Of a stretch of DNA of 36,348 nucleotides, positions 32,374-36,348 are shown piece by piece. Under the pieces are notes generated by a model, which saw only the letters and a list, made by a program, of their open reading frames with translations, was not told the origin of the DNA and made no database searches. Source of the stretch: an uncultured Ruminococcus sp. Its GTDB lineage: Bacteria; Bacillota; Clostridia; UBA1212. The stretch covers positions 1-36,348 of the forward strand of contig CACZNV010000129.1 in the NCBI GenBank assembly GCA_902782645.1, written 5' to 3'. The first letter of the stretch is position 1. Each line of letters opens with the position of its first letter. The position numbers were made by a program, and so were the translations under genes.

Positions 32374-32655
32374 TCAAAGACGTCTTTTAACATCTTTCTG
32401 GCTGTAAGGGGTGGAATCGGAGGCGTCGGTTATAACCTGGGGTCTTGAGTAAGCGGTGCCCGGCCTATTCATTCCCGGTAAAATAAAGCCGCCGGATGCT
32501 TCGTCAAGGAGCTCGTCGGGCAAAGCAACGCCCATTTTGCTCAAAAGGTCAAGCACCTCTCCGCTGTTTTTGCAGGCGGACACTTTTGCCTTTTGGTCCT
32601 TCGACAATCCGGCAATTACACCGTTAAGTATCTCATTAAATTTCTTTTCGTCCAT
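32374..32655 (-). CDS. Peptide precursor with Nif11-like double-glycine leader
   Basis: The 93-residue product starts MDEKKFNEIL. An amphipathic leader with KVSACKNSGEVLDLLSKMGV and ALPDELLDEASGG ends in Gly55-Gly56, as in Nif11/nitrile-hydratase-type leaders cleaved by the C39 peptidase of an export ABC protein. The 37-residue core that follows begins FILPGMNRPG and ends DVKRRL; it has no Cys, four Pro, four Arg and several Ser/Thr. So it is not a classic lanthipeptide or sactipeptide. The ATG at 32655-32653 has a GGAAG about 10 bases upstream; the longer frame into the ABC gene is a shadow. It sits directly after the two NHLM exporter genes, which supports its role as their cargo. Confidence 0.8.
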   Translation of the reverse strand: MDEKKFNEILNGVIAGLSKDQKAKVSACKNSGEVLDLLSKMGVALPDELLDEASGGFILPGMNRPGTAYSRPQVITDASDSTPYSQKDVKRRL

Positions 32656-32687
32656 TTTTCTTTCTTCCTTTCTGTTTATGAATCCGA

Positions 32688-34877
32688 TTACTCGGAAATA
32701 TCCAATTGCTGACGGGCCACAAGGTCCGCAAAGAATCCTTTTTTTGCCATCAGGCTGTCGTAGGTTCCGTCCTCGACGATATGGCCCCTGTCCAGAACTA
32801 TGATGCGGTCGCATTGGCGGATTGTGGAAAGCCTGTGGGCTATGATGATGCGGGTGCATTTCATCCGGTCAAGTGCCTCCGAGACCTGTTTCTGAGTCAG
32901 ATTGTCCAGTGCGCTGGTGGCCTCGTCGAACATCAATATCTTAGGTTTCGGCGCAATGGCCCGGGCAATCAAAAGGCGCTGCCGCTGCCCGCCGGATATG
33001 CCGCCCTGTCCTTCGGAGATCAAGGTGTGCATTCCCATCGGCATAGCGCGTATGTCGTCTGCGATGCCCGCCAGTTCCGCAGCCTCCCAGGCGTCATCGA
33101 GAGTGAGCCACGGTGCTGATATGGTTATGTTCGAAAAAATGTCCCCGGTGAACATTTTCCCGTTCTGCATCACCGCTCCGATTCTGCGGCGCAGCGATTT
33201 CAGATCTATCCGGTTAAGGTCCCGTCCGTCATAATAGACGGCGCCCTTTTGGGGCGTCTCGAAGCCCAGCATCAGGCGCATAAGCGTGGATTTCCCGCAG
33301 CCGGTCTTTCCCACAATGGCAACGTACTGCCCCGGCCTTATCTTAAGCGTGAGGTCGTCAAGCACCGGAGGCATGCTTTCAGTATAGCGGAAAGTCACAT
33401 TGTTCAGTTCTATGCCGCCGGAAAGACGGGTCAGAACCAGTTTATCTTCCGCAACTTCAGGTTCTGTCTCCAGTATAGGCTTTGCCATCTCCATTGCCGG
33501 CTTGATCAGCGCAGCGCCGGAAGCGATGCCCGCCAATGCCATGAAAGCCGCATTCATCATTCCGTAGGCGGAGTTGAAAGCGTAATACTCGGCAACGCTA
33601 ACCCCGGTCTTCACTGCTGAAGCGTATATGAACATGGTGCCGATCACCGAAACCGCCAATGTTATCACAGGTGCAACCTTCAAATACATCGGAGGGTTAT
33701 ACAGTAGTTTCGCCTCATCGGCATACAGTTTTCCCCAGCGGGCGAAGGCCCGTTTTTCCGCGCCGGAGAGCTTAATCTTCTGGATTCCTGAAATCAGTTG
33801 GTAGCTGAGGCCGCTCTCTTTATTGGCGAGTTCCATCTGCCTGCGGCTGATTTTCATCTGCCCTAATGTCTGCACAAGGGTGACAAGGAGCGTCAGCAGC
33901 GTTATGATCAGAGCCGGGGCCACCAGGGCCGGCGCATAAATGAATATCTGTGTTATGTAGACCAGCGAAAACAGGCTCGTAAGCCCCGTGGACAGCGCCA
34001 TGCTCACAATCTCGCTGCAGAGGCCGTTGATGTACTGCGCACGGTTTGAGAGCTCGCCGGAGCTGTACTTTTTGAAGAAATCAGCCGGCAGGCTGAGGAT
34101 GCGCATCATGGTGGCGGCCTCCACAGACTGGTTCAGTTTCATTCCTATACGCGCCACAAGGAGCGCTTTGATTGACCCGAACAGCAAGGCGGCTATTGTG
34201 GACGAAACCAGGAATACTCCCACGCCAAGCAGCGCCCTCATGCTCCCGTCGGCAAGCACATCCGAGAACAGCAGCTTGCTGAGCCACGGCGTCAGCATTC
34301 CGATTGCAGTCACCGCAACCATTGCCGCCAAAAGAAGTACCACGTCAGGCAGTGTGATCTGCTGCACAATATACTTCACCAGGCCCCCAAGGGTCATCTT
34401 GGCGAGAGGGAAAGGCTTGTAGAAGGCCACTGCCTCTCTTTCGATCAGGGACTGTGTTTTCCGGTTCAGGCGCACCGTTTTTCCGCTCTTTCGGTCGAAA
34501 AAGCGATACCCGTTCAGTCCCGAGGGTATAAGGGCCACCACGCTGCCGTCGTCTTTTCTCGTTCCCAGCATCGCGCCTGCCGCGTCGTGGTACCAGCCCG
34601 GATCCAAGTGAACGGTTCTGCGCATTATCCCGTAAGGGCGGAGCAGAAACTCCAGCACCTCGTTCATGTCTTTTATACTCTCCGGAATATCCCGGGACTT
34701 CACCCGGTAGTACTTCAGAATCTCGCCAATGGCATCCGCCGCAATCTGACGGTCGTCATTCAGGGCTTCGTTCATGCGCTGCCCCATTACGGCGCCTGCC
34801 ATCTGCCTGAAGGAATCTTCGAATACGAACTCATCCGCTTCTTTTCTTGCGCGGATCTGTTCATCAAACCAACCCAT
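32688..34877 (-). CDS. NHLM-type bacteriocin export ABC transporter, permease/ATPase subunit
   Basis: The 729 residues have an N-terminal extension of about 160 residues without peptidase motifs (typical for the second subunit of NHLM exporters), six membrane spans (about 170-450) and an ATPase domain: Walker A GKTGCGKST, signature ISGGQRQR, Walker B ILMFDEATSALD and the His loop IIIAHRLSTI. It should form a heterodimer with the peptidase-bearing subunit encoded 12 bases upstream and export peptides with double-glycine leaders. The ATG has AAGGAGGGAT closely before it. Octamer copies at 32812, 33531, 33654 and 34724. Confidence 0.9.
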   Translation of the reverse strand: MGWFDEQIRARKEADEFVFEDSFRQMAGAVMGQRMNEALNDDRQIAADAIGEILKYYRVKSRDIPESIKDMNEVLEFLLRPYGIMRRTVHLDPGWYHDAAGAMLGTRKDDGSVVALIPSGLNGYRFFDRKSGKTVRLNRKTQSLIEREAVAFYKPFPLAKMTLGGLVKYIVQQITLPDVVLLLAAMVAVTAIGMLTPWLSKLLFSDVLADGSMRALLGVGVFLVSSTIAALLFGSIKALLVARIGMKLNQSVEAATMMRILSLPADFFKKYSSGELSNRAQYINGLCSEIVSMALSTGLTSLFSLVYITQIFIYAPALVAPALIITLLTLLVTLVQTLGQMKISRRQMELANKESGLSYQLISGIQKIKLSGAEKRAFARWGKLYADEAKLLYNPPMYLKVAPVITLAVSVIGTMFIYASAVKTGVSVAEYYAFNSAYGMMNAAFMALAGIASGAALIKPAMEMAKPILETEPEVAEDKLVLTRLSGGIELNNVTFRYTESMPPVLDDLTLKIRPGQYVAIVGKTGCGKSTLMRLMLGFETPQKGAVYYDGRDLNRIDLKSLRRRIGAVMQNGKMFTGDIFSNITISAPWLTLDDAWEAAELAGIADDIRAMPMGMHTLISEGQGGISGGQRQRLLIARAIAPKPKILMFDEATSALDNLTQKQVSEALDRMKCTRIIIAHRLSTIRQCDRIIVLDRGHIVEDGTYDSLMAKKGFFADLVARQQLDISE

Positions 34878-34889
34878 AAGATCCCTCCT

Positions 34890-36348
34890 TTACTCCGAAG
34901 TCACAAGCGCTTTGTACACGCCGTCTTTTGCCATCAATTCTTCGTGGGTGCCCCGCTCGACAACCTTGCCCTTGTCCAGCACTATGATTTCGTCGCAGTC
35001 ACGGATGGTGGAAAGCCTGTGGGCAATGACCACGCAGGATATTCCCCTGTCCTTTATGGAGCGCACAACGTCATATTCGGTCTTTGCGTCAAGAGCGCTG
35101 GTGGCCTCGTCCAGAATGATCATGGTGGGGTCCTGGGCCAGCACCCGGGCAATCTCCATGCGCTGCCTCTGGCCGCCGGAGAAATCCTTGCCGCCTTCCG
35201 TAATCTTGTACTGATATCCGCCCTCACGCTGCATGATGTCCTCGTGAATCTGGGCGTCCCTTGCAGCCATGATGATTTCGAAATCCTCAATGGAGTTGTC
35301 CCACATCCGGAGATTATTGCCGATAGTGTCCTCAAACAATATGATTTCCTGGTCCACCACCGCCACGGAGCCCGTAAAAATGCTCCGGTCGATTTGGGAG
35401 ATGGGCTTGCCGTCAAAAAGTATTTCGCCGCTCCAGGGCTGATAGAGCCCGGAAATAAGCTTGGAAAGCGTGCTCTTACCGCAGCCGGATGTGCCAACGA
35501 AAGCCACCCGCTGTCCCTGCTTCAGCTCCAGGCTGAAATCTTCGATCAGCGGCGGTGCGAGACGTGAATAGCCGAAGGTCACATTCTTCATCACCAGGCT
35601 GCCGCTCAGTTTGTCGTAGCTTGCGTTATTGTCCCCGGCCTGCGCCGCATCTGCGGCAAACATCTCGTCCTCCGGGTACTCCATAACGTCCTCGATACGC
35701 TCCATGCTCGTGCGCATCTCCTGCATCTGCTGTCCCGACTCAATGAGATTCTGTGCCGGCGTCATAAACGAGCCCAGGAAGCCCTGGAACGCCATGACCA
35801 TACCTACGGTGAACTGACCGCGCATAACCAGCCAGACGCCAAGGATAAGCACCGCATTGTTAAGCACCCCTGCCACGACGGAGGGGACCACGCCAAGGTA
35901 TTGATTGATTTTCTGGAACCGTACGTTCTGAGTGTTGACGGATGCCTGATAGCCGGACCATTTTTCAAAAAAACCGTTTTCCGCGCCGCTGGCCTTGATG
36001 GTTTCAATCATCTCGATTCCCGAGACGGTTGCAGAGGCAAGTTTTCCACTGTCGCGCATCATGACGCGGGTTATATTGATGCGCTTCGCAGAAATGAAGC
36101 GGGACATAAATATCTGGATAAGGACGGAAGCGATTCCCACAAGGGCCAATATCCACGAATAGCGCAGCATGACCACCAGATAAAAAATCATCATAAAGCT
36201 GTTGATGGCAAGCGGAGCCAGGGTATTCACGATGTCGCCGGCAACGGTTTCATTGGCGGCTTTGCGCATCTGAATATCCCCCGCCATGCGCTGGGAAAAG
36301 AATTCCATAGGCAGGCGGAGCACTTTCCACATGTAGCTGCTGTTTCCC
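34890..36348 (-). CDS. NHLM-type bacteriocin export ABC transporter, peptidase subunit (C-terminal 485 residues)
   Basis: The frame is open to the window edge, so the N-terminal part, expected to hold the C39 peptidase domain and first membrane spans, lies outside. What is seen begins within the transmembrane domain (SSYMWKVLRLPMEFFSQRMAGDI is characteristic of these exporters) and continues to a full ATPase: Walker A GTSGCGKST, signature FSGGQRQRMEIARVLAQDP, Walker B MIILDEATSALD and AHRLSTI. It is the likely first visible gene of the nine-gene operon and would cleave the precursor after Gly-Gly during export. The presence of the peptidase domain is inferred from family, not seen. Confidence 0.87.
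   Translation of the reverse strand, partial: GNSSYMWKVLRLPMEFFSQRMAGDIQMRKAANETVAGDIVNTLAPLAINSFMMIFYLVVMLRYSWILALVGIASVLIQIFMSRFISAKRINITRVMMRDSGKLASATVSGIEMIETIKASGAENGFFEKWSGYQASVNTQNVRFQKINQYLGVVPSVVAGVLNNAVLILGVWLVMRGQFTVGMVMAFQGFLGSFMTPAQNLIESGQQMQEMRTSMERIEDVMEYPEDEMFAADAAQAGDNNASYDKLSGSLVMKNVTFGYSRLAPPLIEDFSLELKQGQRVAFVGTSGCGKSTLSKLISGLYQPWSGEILFDGKPISQIDRSIFTGSVAVVDQEIILFEDTIGNNLRMWDNSIEDFEIIMAARDAQIHEDIMQREGGYQYKITEGGKDFSGGQRQRMEIARVLAQDPTMIILDEATSALDAKTEYDVVRSIKDRGISCVVIAHRLSTIRDCDEIIVLDKGKVVERGTHEELMAKDGVYKALVTSE

Larger units (their letters stand above)
52..36258. repeat. Iterated octamer CGCCAATG, about 36 copies
   Basis: Plus-strand copies start at 52, 1126, 1339, 3006, 4119, 4533, 5154, 5901, 7069, 10004, 13854, 16074, 19153, 21657, 23639, 26493, 30224, 30283, 33531, 33654 and 34724. 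Copies on the minus strand (CATTGGCG) start at 808, 5220, 7012, 7591, 8912, 9124, 12240, 20382, 22158, 22649, 27162, 29599, 32253, 32812 and 36251. The base before is C in 20 and T in 11 of the 36, so the wider form is YCGCCAATG. By hand count, about one copy is expected by chance. At least four are intergenic (3006, 13854, 19153, 21657). Confidence 0.85.

Noticed and set aside
32656-32859. 68-codon extension of the peptide precursor
   Set aside because: It overlaps the 3-prime end of the ABC gene in another frame, while the shorter form gives a normal leader.

Overview
The window looks like chromosomal DNA of an anaerobic, Gram-positive Clostridia-type bacterium, probably a gut or rumen member of the Oscillospiraceae/Lachnospiraceae kind. 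This is inferred from pyrR next to a uracil permease, an oxygen-sensitive glycyl radical enzyme with its activase, a clostripain-type protease, SpoIIE/STAS partner-switch proteins, Gram-positive wall-sorting tails and strong GGAGG ribosome sites. I see no rRNA, tRNA, CRISPR array, prophage or insertion sequence.

Layout. 1-4184 (minus): a partial unknown gene and truA, then pyrR-uraA, then a small membrane-protein gene that seems frameshifted. 4299-10208 (plus): a promoter and dyad, then a glycyl radical enzyme, its activase and a zinc dehydrogenase, followed by a secreted CotH-type kinase. 10210-17228 (minus): a surface-glycan block made of a membrane-anchored PIG-L deacetylase on a long charged helix, a small membrane protein, a phosphodiester glycosidase, a sialate O-acetylesterase-like lipoprotein and a wall-anchored unknown. 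17346-21462 (minus): a Gfo/Idh/MocA oxidoreductase coupled to an acetyltransferase, a small lipoprotein and a secreted anchored protein. 21714-23288 (plus): an (alpha/alpha)6-barrel sugar enzyme. A structured repeat follows at about 23290-23493.

23484-36348 (minus) is the most interesting block: nine tightly packed, partly overlapping genes that read as one operon. In transcription order they are a NHLM-type peptide exporter (peptidase/ABC subunit, cut by the window edge), a second NHLM ABC subunit, a 93-residue precursor with a Nif11-like double-glycine leader, a STAS anti-anti-sigma protein, a DUF2156 protein, a MATE transporter fused to an RsbW-like ATPase, a GNAT acetyltransferase, a sensor PP2C phosphatase fused to a second RsbW-like ATPase, and a secreted clostripain-family protease. 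Export of a ribosomal peptide thus sits beside a complete phospho-partner switch with no visible sigma factor. The ATPase on the transporter has lost key catalytic residues, while the one on the phosphatase keeps them.

Across the whole window the octamer CGCCAATG (or CATTGGCG) occurs about 36 times, roughly once per kb on both strands and in many reading contexts, where about one copy is expected by chance. That density is like DNA uptake sequences or other genome-wide iterated motifs, and I know of no such motif for this kind of organism.
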